Part shown: positions 51,314 through 60,067 of the stretch, one piece after another | Layout: every line of letters begins with the position of its first letter | How positions within the stretch are numbered: the first letter of the stretch is position 1 | Translations under genes and position numbers: made by a program | From: an uncultured Clostridia bacterium | GTDB taxonomy: Bacteria > Bacillota > Clostridia > Christensenellales > CAG-138 | Direction of reading: 5' to 3' | DNA: 64,000 nucleotides | Assembly (NCBI GenBank): GCA_934633985.1 | Contig: CAKTYU010000003.1 | Coordinates: 62,001 to 126,000, forward strand | Notes under the pieces: model-generated | What the model was told of the DNA's origin: nothing | The model's input: the letters and a program-made list of their open reading frames with translations, nothing else | Database searches by the model: none

Positions 51314-51342
51314 TTGCGGTAATTGCCGAAGCTGTATATAAT
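51314..51342 (+). promoter_or_regulatory. Promoter of the cysteine desulfidase-like gene
   Basis: TTGCGG (51314-51319), 17-bp spacer, TATAAT (51337-51342). Just downstream ATAATACTA (51348-51356) matches a motif that overlaps the cysK promoter. Confidence 0.7.
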
Positions 51343-51424
51343 ATGTGATAATACTATTCTCCCGTTCTCAACACGGGGACACCTTCTCATCTTTTATAAA
51401 AATAACGTCAAGGAAGTGGAAGCA

Positions 51425-52705
51425 ATGGATAACCGACTTACAGAAGCCTACATAAGCATACTAAAGGAAGAGCTGCTGATGGCAACGGGCTGCACCGAGC
51501 CCATAGCCATAGCCTACTGCGCCGCAAGGATGCGGGACATACTGGACGGCGAGCCGGAGCGCATAGAGGCCGAGGTGAGCGGCAACATACTTAAAAACGT
51601 AAAGAGCGTGATAGTGCCAAACACCGGCGGGCTGAAGGGCATAAACGCCGCCATAGCCGCGGGGATAATTGCGGGGAGGGCGGAAAAGGTGCTTCAGGTC
51701 ATATCCTATGTGACACAGGAGGAGCACGGCCGCATAAGGGAATACATGGAGGCCACGCCGGTGGCCGTGAGCTGCTCGGACAACGGCAGGATGCTGGATA
51801 TACGGCTCACGGGATACAGGGGCGGCGACAGCGCCATGGTGCATATAGCCAACAACCACTCCAACATAATACGCGAGGAGAGGAACGGCGCAGTCCTCAT
51901 GGAGCTTCCCCCGTCCGATTCAGCGGAGGACAACCTTCAGGATAAGAGCGTGCTGAGCATAGAGGACATAGTGCGCTTTGCGGATACGGTGGACGTGGAG
52001 CTGGTCAAGCCGCTCCTCGACAACCAGATAAGCTGCAACTCCGCCATAGCGGAGGAGGGCCTAAGGGGCGATTGGGGCGCAAACGTGGGGCGCGTGCTGC
52101 TTTCCGAGTTCGGCAGCGACATAAAGAACGAGGCCCGCGCCTATGCCGCCGCCGCGTCTGATGCGCGCATGAGTGGCTGCGAGCTTCCGGTGGTGATAGT
52201 CACCGGCAGCGGCAATCAGGGCATAACCGCCTCCGTCCCCGTAATAAGATACGCAAAGCACATAGGCGCCAGCGACGAGCGGCTTTACAGGGCCCTGCTG
52301 GTATCCGACCTCGTCACCATACACCAAAAGACCGGCATAGGCAGGCTGTCAGCCTATTGCGGCGCGGTCAGCGCGGGCTGCGGCGCGGGCGCGGGCATAG
52401 CCTATCTTTTAGGCGGGGATTACAGGGCCATAGCCCATACCATAGTGAACGCCGTAGCCATACTCTCCGGCACTATATGCGACGGGGCAAAGCCCTCCTG
52501 CGCCGCAAAGATAGCCTCCGCGGTGGAGGCCGGCATACTGGGCTACTATATGTACGTCAACGACCAGCAGTTCCGGGGCGGCGACGGCATAGTTGCAAAG
52601 GGCGTCGAGAACACCATACGCAACGTCGGCCTGCTGGCAAGCCAGGGCATGAAGCAGACGGACCGGGTGATACTCGACATAATGACCGGCGATCAGTGTC
52701 TGTGA
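51425..52705 (+). CDS. L-cysteine desulfidase family protein (UPF0597/YhaM)
   Basis: A 426-residue protein of the L-serine dehydratase/cysteine desulfidase fold. Conserved cysteines for a 4Fe-4S cluster: 'MATGCTEPIAIAYCAA', 'ISCNSAIAEEGLRGDWG', 'GAVSAGCGAGAGIAYLLGG' and 'GTICDGAKPSCAAKIA'. The family converts L-cysteine to pyruvate, H2S and ammonia. Start at 51425 (AAGGAAG and GGAAG upstream) instead of the longer frame from 51323. Together with a sulfonate-type transporter, cysK and an Rrf2 regulator it belongs to a sulfur-handling cluster. Confidence 0.88.
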   Translation: MDNRLTEAYISILKEELLMATGCTEPIAIAYCAARMRDILDGEPERIEAEVSGNILKNVKSVIVPNTGGLKGINAAIAAGIIAGRAEKVLQVISYVTQEEHGRIREYMEATPVAVSCSDNGRMLDIRLTGYRGGDSAMVHIANNHSNIIREERNGAVLMELPPSDSAEDNLQDKSVLSIEDIVRFADTVDVELVKPLLDNQISCNSAIAEEGLRGDWGANVGRVLLSEFGSDIKNEARAYAAAASDARMSGCELPVVIVTGSGNQGITASVPVIRYAKHIGASDERLYRALLVSDLVTIHQKTGIGRLSAYCGAVSAGCGAGAGIAYLLGGDYRAIAHTIVNAVAILSGTICDGAKPSCAAKIASAVEAGILGYYMYVNDQQFRGGDGIVAKGVENTIRNVGLLASQGMKQTDRVILDIMTGDQCL

Positions 52706-52722
52706 CCTGATACCGGATAAAG

Positions 52723-52743
52723 GCGGCCTCGAGCCGCTTTTTT
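52723..52743 (+). terminator. Intrinsic terminator
   Basis: Stem 52723-52727 with 52733-52737, loop CTCGA, then six T, directly after the desulfidase gene. Confidence 0.8.
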
Positions 52744-52920
52744 ATTTTGTCAGTTTTTTTCATGCGGGCCCGTCTGCCCGTCCTCAAGGCCCCGGGGCTG
52801 AAATAGATATAATCGATAAAGGGCGCGGTAATATTTAATTTTCGATTTGACAGCGCGGCAGTATTTTTGCAAAATAAAAAACGCAAAAACGCAACGAGCT
52901 ATGAAAGAGAATGTAATTGT

Positions 52921-54000
52921 ATGCGCGATGAACCCCGTATAAATCCGGAGCAGGCGGCGGAGGCCGCCCGGCTTTCCAACCTTACGCGCCGCCAGCTAAG
53001 AGAGCTGGAGGAGAAAGAAAAGACCCCCGCGCAAAAGCTCAGGGAGGCCGTCATAATGCTCCTGCCGCTGCTGTGCGGCTGCGCCGCGCTGCTGGAGTAC
53101 CTGCTCCTGCCCAACAACAGCAGGAACGCAAGGCCCTGGAGCTACGTATGGGCGCTCGGCGCCGCAATGTGCGCCTATCTGCTCTGCCTCTGCGTCTCGC
53201 TGCTGAGGAAGCGCGGGGGCGAAAAGCGGCTGTATGAGAAGCTGCGCTATAAGGCCCCGCATTTTTCGGCGCTGTTCCTCTTCCTCGCCCTGTACGACTA
53301 TCTCACGCTTAAAACGGGCATTTTGACGCAGCCCTTTGTGCCCTGCATGAACTACATCATAAACGCCTTCCTCGTGGACTACAAGCTGCTGGCGGACTGC
53401 ACGTTCAACACGCTCAAGCTGCTGTTCCTCGGCTATTTCATAGGCGTTTCGCTGGGCCTCGTCACGGGCGTCGCCTGCGGCTATTCCAGGCGGGCGCGCT
53501 ACTGGCTGGATCCCATAATCAAGTTTTTAGGCCCTATCCCCACCTCCACATGGATACCCATCATAATGGTGGTGGCCAGCTCCCTCTTCGGCGGCGCGGT
53601 GTTCATAATCGCCCTTGGCTCATGGTTCGCCGTCACCGTGGCCTCGCTTACCGGCATATCCAACGTGGGCAAGGAGTATTTCGAGGCGGCGAGGACACTG
53701 GGCGCCACCAACCGCCAGCTTGTGTTCCGGGTGGCTATCCCCCATGCCATGCCCTCCATACTGCAGGGCTGCACACAGGCGATGAGCTCCTCCTGCGTGG
53801 CTATAATGATAGCCGAAATGCTGGGCGTAAAGTCCGGCCTCGGCTGGTACATGACCTGGCAGACGGGCTGGGCCAGCTATGATAAATCCTTCGCCGCCCT
53901 CTTTGTGATCTGCCTGATCTTCACGCTGGTCACCAACGGGCTGGAGCGTATCAAGCGCTACCTTCTCAGGTGGCAGAACGGAGCGGACAGCAATGCCTGA
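52921..54000 (+). CDS. Sulfonate/taurine-type ABC transporter permease
   Basis: A 359-residue permease of the SsuC/TauC group. A charged cytoplasmic N-terminus of about 40 residues is followed by six or more membrane segments and the EAA loop 'YFEAARTLGATNRQLVFRVA', then 'IPHAMPSILQGCTQAMSSSC'. The start at 52921 is preferred over an upstream TTG, although the ribosome site is weak. The ATPase gene begins 8 nt before its stop, so the two are coupled. Substrate class (sulfonate, nitrate or pyrimidine precursor) cannot be fixed by sequence; sulfur context favours sulfonates. Confidence 0.85.
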   Translation: MRDEPRINPEQAAEAARLSNLTRRQLRELEEKEKTPAQKLREAVIMLLPLLCGCAALLEYLLLPNNSRNARPWSYVWALGAAMCAYLLCLCVSLLRKRGGEKRLYEKLRYKAPHFSALFLFLALYDYLTLKTGILTQPFVPCMNYIINAFLVDYKLLADCTFNTLKLLFLGYFIGVSLGLVTGVACGYSRRARYWLDPIIKFLGPIPTSTWIPIIMVVASSLFGGAVFIIALGSWFAVTVASLTGISNVGKEYFEAARTLGATNRQLVFRVAIPHAMPSILQGCTQAMSSSCVAIMIAEMLGVKSGLGWYMTWQTGWASYDKSFAALFVICLIFTLVTNGLERIKRYLLRWQNGADSNA

Positions 54001-54775
54001 AGAAAAGAATGGCCTTCGGCTGAAAATCGAAAACGTAAGCAAGGTGTTCGCAAAGGTGGAGAGCGATCAGGTCACCCATGCGCTGCAGGACGTGAGCGTG
54101 GAGATGTCCGGCGGTGAGTTCGTCTCGCTGGTAGGCCCCTCCGGCTGCGGAAAATCCACCATACTGCGCCTTGTGGCGGGGCTCATCACGCCCACCCTGG
54201 GCCGCGTAACCGTCAACGGCGAGGAGATAAGCGGCCCCTCCCCGAACAGGGGCCTGGTGTTCCAGAACCCCACCCTTTTCCCGTGGCTCACCACGGAGAA
54301 GAACATCTCCTTCAGCCTGGACCTGCGGGGCGACGATAAGGGCAAGGCCGAAAAGGTAAAGCACATGCTGGAGATAACCGGCCTGGAGCAATTCCGGCAC
54401 GATTACCCGGCCCAGCTTTCCGGCGGCATGGCGCAGCGCGTGGCGCTGGTACGCACCCTCATCAACGAGCCGGAGATACTGCTTCTGGACGAGCCCCTGG
54501 GGGCGCTGGACGAGTTCACCCGCATGAACATGCAGGACGAGATACTGAATATCTGGATGCAGAAAAAGCAGCTCGCCCTCATGGTGACCCACAGCATTGA
54601 CGAGGCCGTTTACATGGGCACCCGCGTGCTGGTAATGGAGGCCAACCCCGGGCGGATAGTGGCGGATATCCGCATAGACGAGGATTTCCCCCGGGACCGC
54701 TCCTCCGCCAGCTTCGTCGAGTACCGCAACGAGATACTGAACAGGCTGCATTTCGGCGGAAAGCACGAAAAATAA
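53993..54775 (+). CDS. Sulfonate/nitrate-type ABC transporter ATPase
   Basis: A 260-residue ATPase: Walker A 'GPSGCGKST' (about 43-51), Q-loop '[13 protein letters not shown]', signature '[16 protein letters not shown]', Walker B '[13 protein letters not shown]', H-loop '[12 protein letters not shown]'. Complete and of normal length for SsuB/TauB. It overlaps the permease gene by 8 nt and is separated from the binding protein gene by a small GC hairpin (54789-54802). Confidence 0.92.
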   Translation: MPEEKNGLRLKIENVSKVFAKVESDQVTHALQDVSVEMSGGEFVSLVGPSGCGKSTILRLVAGLITPTLGRVTVNGEEISGPSPNRGLVFQNPTLFPWLTTEKNISFSLDLRGDDKGKAEKVKHMLEITGLEQFRHDYPAQLSGGMAQRVALVRTLINEPEILLLDEPLGALDEFTRMNMQDEILNIWMQKKQLALMVTHSIDEAVYMGTRVLVMEANPGRIVADIRIDEDFPRDRSSASFVEYRNEILNRLHFGGKHEK

Positions 54776-54832
54776 ATGCGCTTTACCGGGCGGCCTGCCG
54801 CCTTGTAAATAAACAAAAAAGAGGAGAAAAAA

Positions 54833-56050
54833 ATGAACACAAAGAAGCTTGTAGCAATGGGTCTTGCGCTGGCCCTGGCGCTGTCCCTGTGCGCCTGCGC
54901 CGGGGTAGAGACCACCGGCGATAACGAGGAGGGCGCTGCCGCCTCTACCGTCATAGCCGACTCCAACAATGACGGCCAGATCGAGGTCGGCACCGTTGAG
55001 GACGTTGAAGTAAACAAGGCGGAGCAGCACCTTGACGCTGCCGAGGCCTCCGCCACCGGCAACTGGGAGGCGCTGTTCGTCCCCATCGAGATAGAGGGAC
55101 GCGCCATCCAGATGACCGACTTCGACCTGACCCCCACTCCCGAGGAGCTGGAGGCCATGAAGAAGGAGCCCGCCTACGGCCGCCCCATACATTACTTCAT
55201 GTCCGACGGCTGCACCTCCGGCCCCACCATGGCGGATCACCTTGGCTACTATAAGGAAGCCGGCCTGACCGCTGAAGGCGTTAAGGGCAGCAGCGACGTT
55301 GAGGCCCTCGGCACCGATCAGGCGGACGTAGCCACCGGCATGATGGCAAAGATGCTCGTCCCCGTCACCAACGGCGTGGATATCACCTTCGTAGGCGGCG
55401 CCCACATAGGCTGCAAATCCATGTATGTGCTTGCGGACAGCCCCTACAACACCACCGCCGACCTCAAGGGCCAGAAGATCTCCGCCCCTAACGGCATCGG
55501 CAAATCCGACTACAACATAACCGCGCTCCTTCTCGACGCCGACGGCATCGACTACTCCAAGGACGTGGAGATGGTCCAGGTCACCGCCGACGCCTGCGTC
55601 ACCGCTATGGAAAACGGCGAAATCGCCGCGGCCCTGCTCAGCGATACCTTCGCTTACTCCATGGTCAAGGACGGCAAGCTCAAGTGCATCCGCTCCCAGC
55701 TTGACAGCGACTTCGCAAACCGCACCTGCTGCGTAATGGCCATGAACGGCACCTTCGTAAAGGAGAACCCCACCATCGCCAAGAAGGTGGCCCAGGCCGT
55801 GCATAAGGCTCATAGCTGGATGCGCGACAACCCCGAGGAGGCCACCAAGGTGCTCATGGAGATGGGCTGGAACGGCGGCAACTACGAGATGAACGTAATG
55901 ATAAACAACTCGCTGCAGTTCGGCCTTTCCGACGAGTTTAACGGCGAGACCCTCAAGGACTTCATCGAGCGCTACATCCGCCTCGGCCTCATCACCTCCA
56001 TGGACAACGCCGACGAGGTGCTTAAGCTGGTATGGCATCCTGTAATGTAA
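54833..56050 (+). CDS. ABC transporter substrate-binding lipoprotein (NMT1/SsuA-like)
   Basis: A 405-residue lipoprotein with lipobox 'LCAC' (cysteine 22), an acidic linker region (about 30-110) and a periplasmic-binding-fold domain: 'MADHLGYYKEAGLTAEGVKG', 'GTDQADVATGMMAKMLVP', 'ADLKGQKISAPNGIGKSDYN' and 'WMRDNPEEATKVLMEMGW'. GAGGAG precedes the ATG. Codon use favours ATC and AAG more than the neighbours, as expected for an abundant protein. Ligand probably a sulfonate or other small anion (inference). Confidence 0.87.
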   Translation: MNTKKLVAMGLALALALSLCACAGVETTGDNEEGAAASTVIADSNNDGQIEVGTVEDVEVNKAEQHLDAAEASATGNWEALFVPIEIEGRAIQMTDFDLTPTPEELEAMKKEPAYGRPIHYFMSDGCTSGPTMADHLGYYKEAGLTAEGVKGSSDVEALGTDQADVATGMMAKMLVPVTNGVDITFVGGAHIGCKSMYVLADSPYNTTADLKGQKISAPNGIGKSDYNITALLLDADGIDYSKDVEMVQVTADACVTAMENGEIAAALLSDTFAYSMVKDGKLKCIRSQLDSDFANRTCCVMAMNGTFVKENPTIAKKVAQAVHKAHSWMRDNPEEATKVLMEMGWNGGNYEMNVMINNSLQFGLSDEFNGETLKDFIERYIRLGLITSMDNADEVLKLVWHPVM

Positions 56051-56076
56051 GCTGACGCTAAAGCGTCACGGCCCAA

Positions 56077-56108
56077 GGCCGCAGGGCTTTTGCCCCGCGG
56101 CCTTTTTT
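56077..56108 (+). terminator. Terminator of the ABC operon
   Basis: Long GC-rich stem (56077-56082 with 56097-56102 plus inner GGGC/GCCC) and six T. A smaller hairpin (TGACGCT/AGCGTCA, 56053-56068) precedes it. Confidence 0.9.
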
Positions 56109-56131
56109 ATTTTATTCTTTGCAGAAGGCTA

Positions 56132-56160
56132 TTGACAGGGGCGGCGGAAAAAAGTATAAT
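56132..56160 (+). promoter_or_regulatory. Promoter of cysK
   Basis: Perfect TTGACA (56132-56137), 17-bp spacer, TATAAT (56155-56160). The start region overlaps an inverted repeat. Confidence 0.92.
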
Positions 56161-56188
56161 ACTACCAACCCACCTGATTGGTGGTATT
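56158..56188. promoter_or_regulatory. Inverted repeat at the cysK start region (possible Rrf2 operator)
   Basis: AATACTACCAA at 56158-56168 mirrors TTGGTGGTATT at 56178-56188 (10 of 11). It covers the -10 and transcription start, ideal for repression, and resembles the ATACC/GGTAT halves read by CymR-type Rrf2 proteins. It could alternatively be a 5' RNA hairpin. Confidence 0.6.
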
Positions 56189-56223
56189 TAATGCGGATTT
56201 TTTTAAAGGAGATGCTATATACC

Positions 56224-57156
56224 ATGTCAAGGATCTTTACCTCGGCCGATCAGCTCATCGGCCATACCCCGCTGATGGAGCTTACCCACATCGAAAGGAG
56301 CAACGGCCTGAAGGCGAGGCTGCTTGCAAAATTAGAGTACCTTAACCCTGCGGGCAGCGTAAAGGACAGGATAGCCAAGGCCATGATAGACGACGCCGAG
56401 GCAAAGGGCCTCTTAAAGCCCGGCTCCGTCATAATCGAGCCCACCTCCGGCAATACCGGCATAGGCCTGGCCTCCGTTGCCGCCGCCCGGGGCTATCGGA
56501 TAATCATAGTAATGCCTGAGACCATGAGCGTGGAGCGCAGGCAGATAATGAAGGCCTACGGCGCGGAGCTGGTGCTTACCGAGGGGGCCAAGGGCATGAA
56601 GGGGGCCATCGCCAGGGCGGAGGAGCTTTCAAAGGAGATACCCAATAGCTTCGTGCCCGGGCAGTTCGTAAACCCCGCCAACCCCAGGGCGCACTTTGCC
56701 GCCACCGGCCCGGAGATATTCGAGGATACCGACGGCAAGGTGGATATATTCGTGGCGGGCGTGGGCACGGGCGGCACCATCACAGGCGTTGGGCAGTACC
56801 TAAAGTCCAAGAACCCCGCAGTCAAGATAGTGGCGGTGGAGCCCAAGAGCAGCGCGGTGCTTTCCACAGGCGTGGCGGGCCCCCACAAGATACAGGGCAT
56901 AGGCGCGGGCTTCGTGCCGGAGGTGCTGGATACCCATGTATACGACGAGGTGATACCCGTTTCCAACGAGGACGCCTTCGCCACGGGCCGCGAGATGGGC
57001 AGGAGCGAGGGCGTGCTGGTGGGCATATCCTCCGGCGCGGCGCTCTGGGCGGGCATAGAGCTTGCAGGGCGGCCTGAGAACGCCGGCAAGACCATAGTGG
57101 TGCTGCTGCCGGATACCGGCGACAGGTACCTCTCCACCCCCCTGTTTGCAGACTGA
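56224..57156 (+). CDS. cysK: Cysteine synthase A (O-acetylserine sulfhydrylase)
   Basis: A 310-residue PLP enzyme joining O-acetylserine and sulfide to cysteine. Motifs: '[16 protein letters not shown]' (Schiff-base Lys, about 42), '[12 protein letters not shown]', '[12 protein letters not shown]' (phosphate loop) and '[11 protein letters not shown]'. The ATG at 56224 is chosen because GGAG lies upstream and homologues begin here; the longer frame from 56119 runs into the promoter. It has its own promoter with an operator-like repeat, and sits between the sulfonate-type transporter and the TtcA-like gene. Confidence 0.95.
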   Translation: MSRIFTSADQLIGHTPLMELTHIERSNGLKARLLAKLEYLNPAGSVKDRIAKAMIDDAEAKGLLKPGSVIIEPTSGNTGIGLASVAAARGYRIIIVMPETMSVERRQIMKAYGAELVLTEGAKGMKGAIARAEELSKEIPNSFVPGQFVNPANPRAHFAATGPEIFEDTDGKVDIFVAGVGTGGTITGVGQYLKSKNPAVKIVAVEPKSSAVLSTGVAGPHKIQGIGAGFVPEVLDTHVYDEVIPVSNEDAFATGREMGRSEGVLVGISSGAALWAGIELAGRPENAGKTIVVLLPDTGDRYLSTPLFAD

Positions 57157-57240
57157 TATTTGCAGGCGGATAATTTTACTGTATAATAAAGTGTCACGGA
57201 AATACCGCGGCACTTTTGCCGTATATAAGAGGAGAATTTA

Positions 57241-58134
57241 ATGGAAAATACCGAAAGCACCCTTCAAGGGCCCGCCGCTTTGGATAGCGAGGGGCAGGAG
57301 GCGTTTTGCCGTCAGGTCGAGGAGAGCATACGCAAGCGCTTCCACGGCAGGATATGGTGCTGCTTTACCCGCGCCATACGGGAGTACGAGCTGGTAAAGG
57401 AGGGGGACAGGATAGCTGTGTGCATATCCGGCGGCAAGGACTCCATGCTCATGGCAAAGCTCTTTCAGGAATTAAAGCTCCACAACAAGTTCCCCTTCGA
57501 GGTGGAGTTTCTGGTGATGGACCCGGGATACAGCCCGGATAACCGCCGTGCAATCGAGGAAAACGCAAAAAAGCTGAGCATACCCATACGCATATTCGAA
57601 TCCGACATATTCGCGTCGGTATACCACATAGAAAAGTCCCCCTGCTACCTCTGCGCGAGGATGCGCCGGGGATATCTATACCGCTACGCGAGGGAGCTGG
57701 GCTGCAACAAGATCGCCCTGGGCCACCACTACGACGACGTCATAGAGACCATACTAATGGGTATGCTATGGGGGGCCCAGATACAGACCATGATGCCCAA
57801 GCTGCACAGCGCCAACTTCGAGGGCATGGAGCTCATACGCCCGCTCTATTACGTCCGGGAGGACGCCATAAAGGCATGGCGGGACTGCAACGGCCTGCGC
57901 TTTTTACAGTGCGCCTGCAAATTCACCGAGGACTGCGCCGCCTCCGCGGGCAGCGAGGCCGCCTCCAAGCGCATGGAGGTAAAGAGCCTCATACGGGAGA
58001 TGAAAAGGACGAACCCCGGCGTGGAGGCGCACATATTCAAAAGCGTGGAAAACGTGAGCTTAGACGCGGTGATAGCCTACAAGACCAAGGGCAAAAGGGT
58101 GCATTTTCTGGACAATTACGACGGCGAGGCATAA
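57241..58134 (+). CDS. TtcA-like PP-loop ATPase (tRNA/sulfur transfer)
   Basis: A 297-residue protein with PP-loop 'VCISGGKDSMLMAKLF' (about 61-76) and 'SPCYLCARMRRGYLYRYA' (CxxC, about 134-151) as in TtcA. Also 'ALGHHYDDVIETILMGM', and a further Cys pair 'QCACKFTEDC' near 224-234. TtcA adds sulfur to tRNA cytidine 32 using a 4Fe-4S cluster. In Clostridia close relatives flank sulfur genes, so a role in sulfur delivery is plausible. GAGGAG precedes the ATG; TATAAT lies at 57182-57187. Confidence 0.82.
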   Translation: MENTESTLQGPAALDSEGQEAFCRQVEESIRKRFHGRIWCCFTRAIREYELVKEGDRIAVCISGGKDSMLMAKLFQELKLHNKFPFEVEFLVMDPGYSPDNRRAIEENAKKLSIPIRIFESDIFASVYHIEKSPCYLCARMRRGYLYRYARELGCNKIALGHHYDDVIETILMGMLWGAQIQTMMPKLHSANFEGMELIRPLYYVREDAIKAWRDCNGLRFLQCACKFTEDCAASAGSEAASKRMEVKSLIREMKRTNPGVEAHIFKSVENVSLDAVIAYKTKGKRVHFLDNYDGEA

Positions 58135-58139
58135 AAAAC

Positions 58140-58163
58140 GCGCGGGACACCCATTGCCCGCGC
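58140..58163. terminator. Terminator between convergent genes
   Basis: Stem GCGCGGG/CCCGCGC (58140-58146 with 58157-58163). On the minus strand it is followed by six T; it probably serves the Rrf2 gene and the PP-loop gene. Confidence 0.75.
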
Positions 58164-58176
58164 ATTTGCATACGGC

Positions 58177-58602
58177 TCATATCACATAGTTGTCCGCCCC
58201 CGGCGTTTTCATAAGGTCCGCGAGGGTTATGCCGGAAAAGTACCTTTTCGTCAGGTCGTAATAGCCCTGCCATACCGGCAGCGTCCTACATTCCGCCGCC
58301 CTTTCGCAGGGGTCGGCCCCTCCCTGAAGGCAGGCCACCGGCGCAAGGTCCCCCTCCGCCGCGCTAAGTATCTCCCAGAGGGTGTACCCCTCCGGCTCCC
58401 GGGCAAGGCGGTATCCCCCGCCTATTCCGTGAGAGCTTTCAATAAAGCCCGCGGCCTTCAGCGGCGGCATTATCCTCTCTATATACTTTAGCGATATATC
58501 CTGCCGGGCGGCCACGTCCCTTATGGGTATGTAGGCCCCCGTGCGGTGCTCCGCAAGATCCAGAAGTATGCGTATGGAATACCTTCCCCGGGTAGATATC
58601 AT
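58177..58602 (-). CDS. Rrf2-family transcriptional regulator (CymR/IscR-like)
   Basis: A 141-residue regulator. Winged helix 'RYSIRILLDLAEH', 'RDVAARQDISLKYIERIM' and 'IESSHGIGGGYRLAREPEGY', then a cysteine motif 'CLQGGADPCERAAEC' (C-x7-C-x5-C, about 100-115) that in IscR-like members ligates an Fe-S cluster. It could therefore sense Fe-S or cysteine status. Start at 58602 (AAGGAG 8 nt upstream). Its promoter carries a 17-bp palindrome. Likely controls the sulfur genes (inference). Confidence 0.88.
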   Translation of the reverse strand: MISTRGRYSIRILLDLAEHRTGAYIPIRDVAARQDISLKYIERIMPPLKAAGFIESSHGIGGGYRLAREPEGYTLWEILSAAEGDLAPVACLQGGADPCERAAECRTLPVWQGYYDLTKRYFSGITLADLMKTPGADNYVI

Positions 58603-58620
58603 GCTTTGCTTCTCCTTCAT

Positions 58621-58637
58621 GTATAATACGATTATAC
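58621..58637. promoter_or_regulatory. Palindrome at the Rrf2 gene promoter
   Basis: GTATAAT-ACG-ATTATAC, a perfect 7-bp inverted repeat, overlapping the TATAAT of the Rrf2 gene on the minus strand. ATAATAC is shared with the cysK and desulfidase control regions, which suggests autoregulation. Confidence 0.6.
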
Positions 58638-58755
58638 TACCTGCACGGGGCATTGGGCAACGGCTTTGTGCCGCCCGCACATAAGCCGCGTTTTCATCGG
58701 TGCGGCTATGTGGTAAAATAGCTTGTATATTTTTTTAAAGAAAGGACGGCGCTGT

Positions 58756-59370
58756 ATGGCTGCGAAGATATGCGGCATAATATCCGGCGGAGAACGGGAC
58801 GCCCTGAGGGGCATAGAGGAATGTGCGCTCGTCATAGCCTGCGATAAGGGCTACCAATACGCTATGGAGGCGGGCGTGCGGCCGGATATGCTCATGGGCG
58901 ACTTTGACTCGTACACGGGCCCGCTGCCAAACGACATACCCCGCCTCAGCCTGCCCGCGGAAAAGGACGACACCGACACCATGGCGGCGGTGCGGCACGC
59001 CATAGGGCTGGGCTTTTTCGAGCTGCGGCTCTACTGCGCCTTAGGCGGCAGGCCGGATCACCTCCTCGGCAACATACAGACGCTCGCCTTCTGCGCGGAG
59101 CACGGCGTGCGCGCCGCCATAATTGGCAACGCCTGCCGCATAGACGTGATAAAAAATTCCGCCCTCTCCCTCGAGGAGCAGGAGGGGTATTTTTCCGTAA
59201 TATCCCTTAGCGACGCCAGCACCGTAACCATAGAGAACGCAAAGTACCGGCTCGTCGATGCAGCCCTTACCAATTCCTTCCCCATAGGGGTGAGCAACCG
59301 CTGGGAAAGCGGCGCGGCGCGGGTGACCGTAAAAAGCGGGACTGTGGCGGTCATAAGGGTAAGGGAATAG
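58756..59370 (+). CDS. Thiamine pyrophosphokinase
   Basis: A 204-residue protein. Motifs 'ACDKGYQYAMEAGVRPDMLMGDFDS' in outline (substrate and Mg site GDFDS, about 45-49), 'EKDDTDTMAAVRHA', 'LGGRPDHLLGNIQTLAF' and a C-terminal beta domain ('GVSNRWESGAARVTVKSGT'). It transfers pyrophosphate from ATP to thiamine. Start at 58756 with AAAGGA upstream; the frame beginning at 58723 is longer without support. Convergent or divergent partners give no further hint. Confidence 0.92.
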   Translation: MAAKICGIISGGERDALRGIEECALVIACDKGYQYAMEAGVRPDMLMGDFDSYTGPLPNDIPRLSLPAEKDDTDTMAAVRHAIGLGFFELRLYCALGGRPDHLLGNIQTLAFCAEHGVRAAIIGNACRIDVIKNSALSLEEQEGYFSVISLSDASTVTIENAKYRLVDAALTNSFPIGVSNRWESGAARVTVKSGTVAVIRVRE

Positions 59371-59461
59371 CCTTGGTATATCTTCCCCGCCCTCCGGCCA
59401 TACTATCCTCAAAAGCCCCTTATCGGGGCAAATACGGAAAGTATCAAGGAGGAAACTCAGT

Positions 59462-59917
59462 ATGATGAAAAAGACAGCGGCGATGATGCTCTCGCTTGCG
59501 CTCATGGCGGCGTTTGCGGGCTGCGCGCCCCAGGCCAAGCCCGCCCCCACCCCCAGCCCGGCGGTGATTACCCCCGTCCCCTCGCCCGCGGCAGCGCCGG
59601 AGGCAACGAGCAGCCCGGCAGCGGCCCCTAACACGCCGGGCGATGCCGGCGGCGCAATAGAGGGCTTTAAGGAGGGGGAGCTGGTGGACGCGGAAAAGCT
59701 GCCCGATAAGGTCAAGGCCGCGATAAAGGAAAAATACCCCGAGGCGACAATAAAGAGCGTCACCTTCGCCACCTATGAGAACAAACAGCTTTACAAGGTG
59801 CTGCTGCAAAAGACGGAGACCGACGCCACCGAGGAGGTATACGCGGCCGCCGACGGCACAATAATACCCGCAAAGGCCGCCCCGGCAGACACCAAGGCCC
59901 CGGAAAAGAAAAAGTAA
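59462..59917 (+). CDS. PepSY-like lipoprotein
   Basis: A 151-residue lipoprotein with lipobox 'FAGC' (cysteine 21), a Pro/Ala-rich linker (about 22-60) and a PepSY/BLIP-like domain ('LPDKVKAAIKEKYPEATIKS', 'LYKVLLQKTETDATEEVYAA'). Such domains bind or inhibit extracellular proteases or enzymes. AAGGAGG lies 8 nt before the ATG. The next gene encodes a membrane metallopeptidase, a suggestive but untested pairing. Confidence 0.78.
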   Translation: MMKKTAAMMLSLALMAAFAGCAPQAKPAPTPSPAVITPVPSPAAAPEATSSPAAAPNTPGDAGGAIEGFKEGELVDAEKLPDKVKAAIKEKYPEATIKSVTFATYENKQLYKVLLQKTETDATEEVYAAADGTIIPAKAAPADTKAPEKKK

Positions 59918-59930
59918 CGCGATAAAGTAC

Positions 59931-59957
59931 AAGCGGCCCCGCGCCGCTTATTTTTTT
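59931..59957 (+). terminator. Intrinsic terminator
   Basis: Stem AAGCGGC/GCCGCTT (59931-59937 with 59943-59949) and a T7 run, directly after the lipoprotein gene. Confidence 0.88.
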
Positions 59958-60067
59958 GCCAATTTGGGACGAATTGCAAAAATACGTAAAAAAAACAGGG
60001 CCCGCGGGGAATTAAGCTATAAACTCTGGTATAATAAAAAACAAAAACGCAGCAGGAGGTTTGGGAT

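Noticed and set aside
53966..56038. 690-codon minus-strand frame
   Set aside because: Antisense shadow of the GC-rich ABC ATPase and binding-protein genes; His/Val/Leu-rich with no motif.
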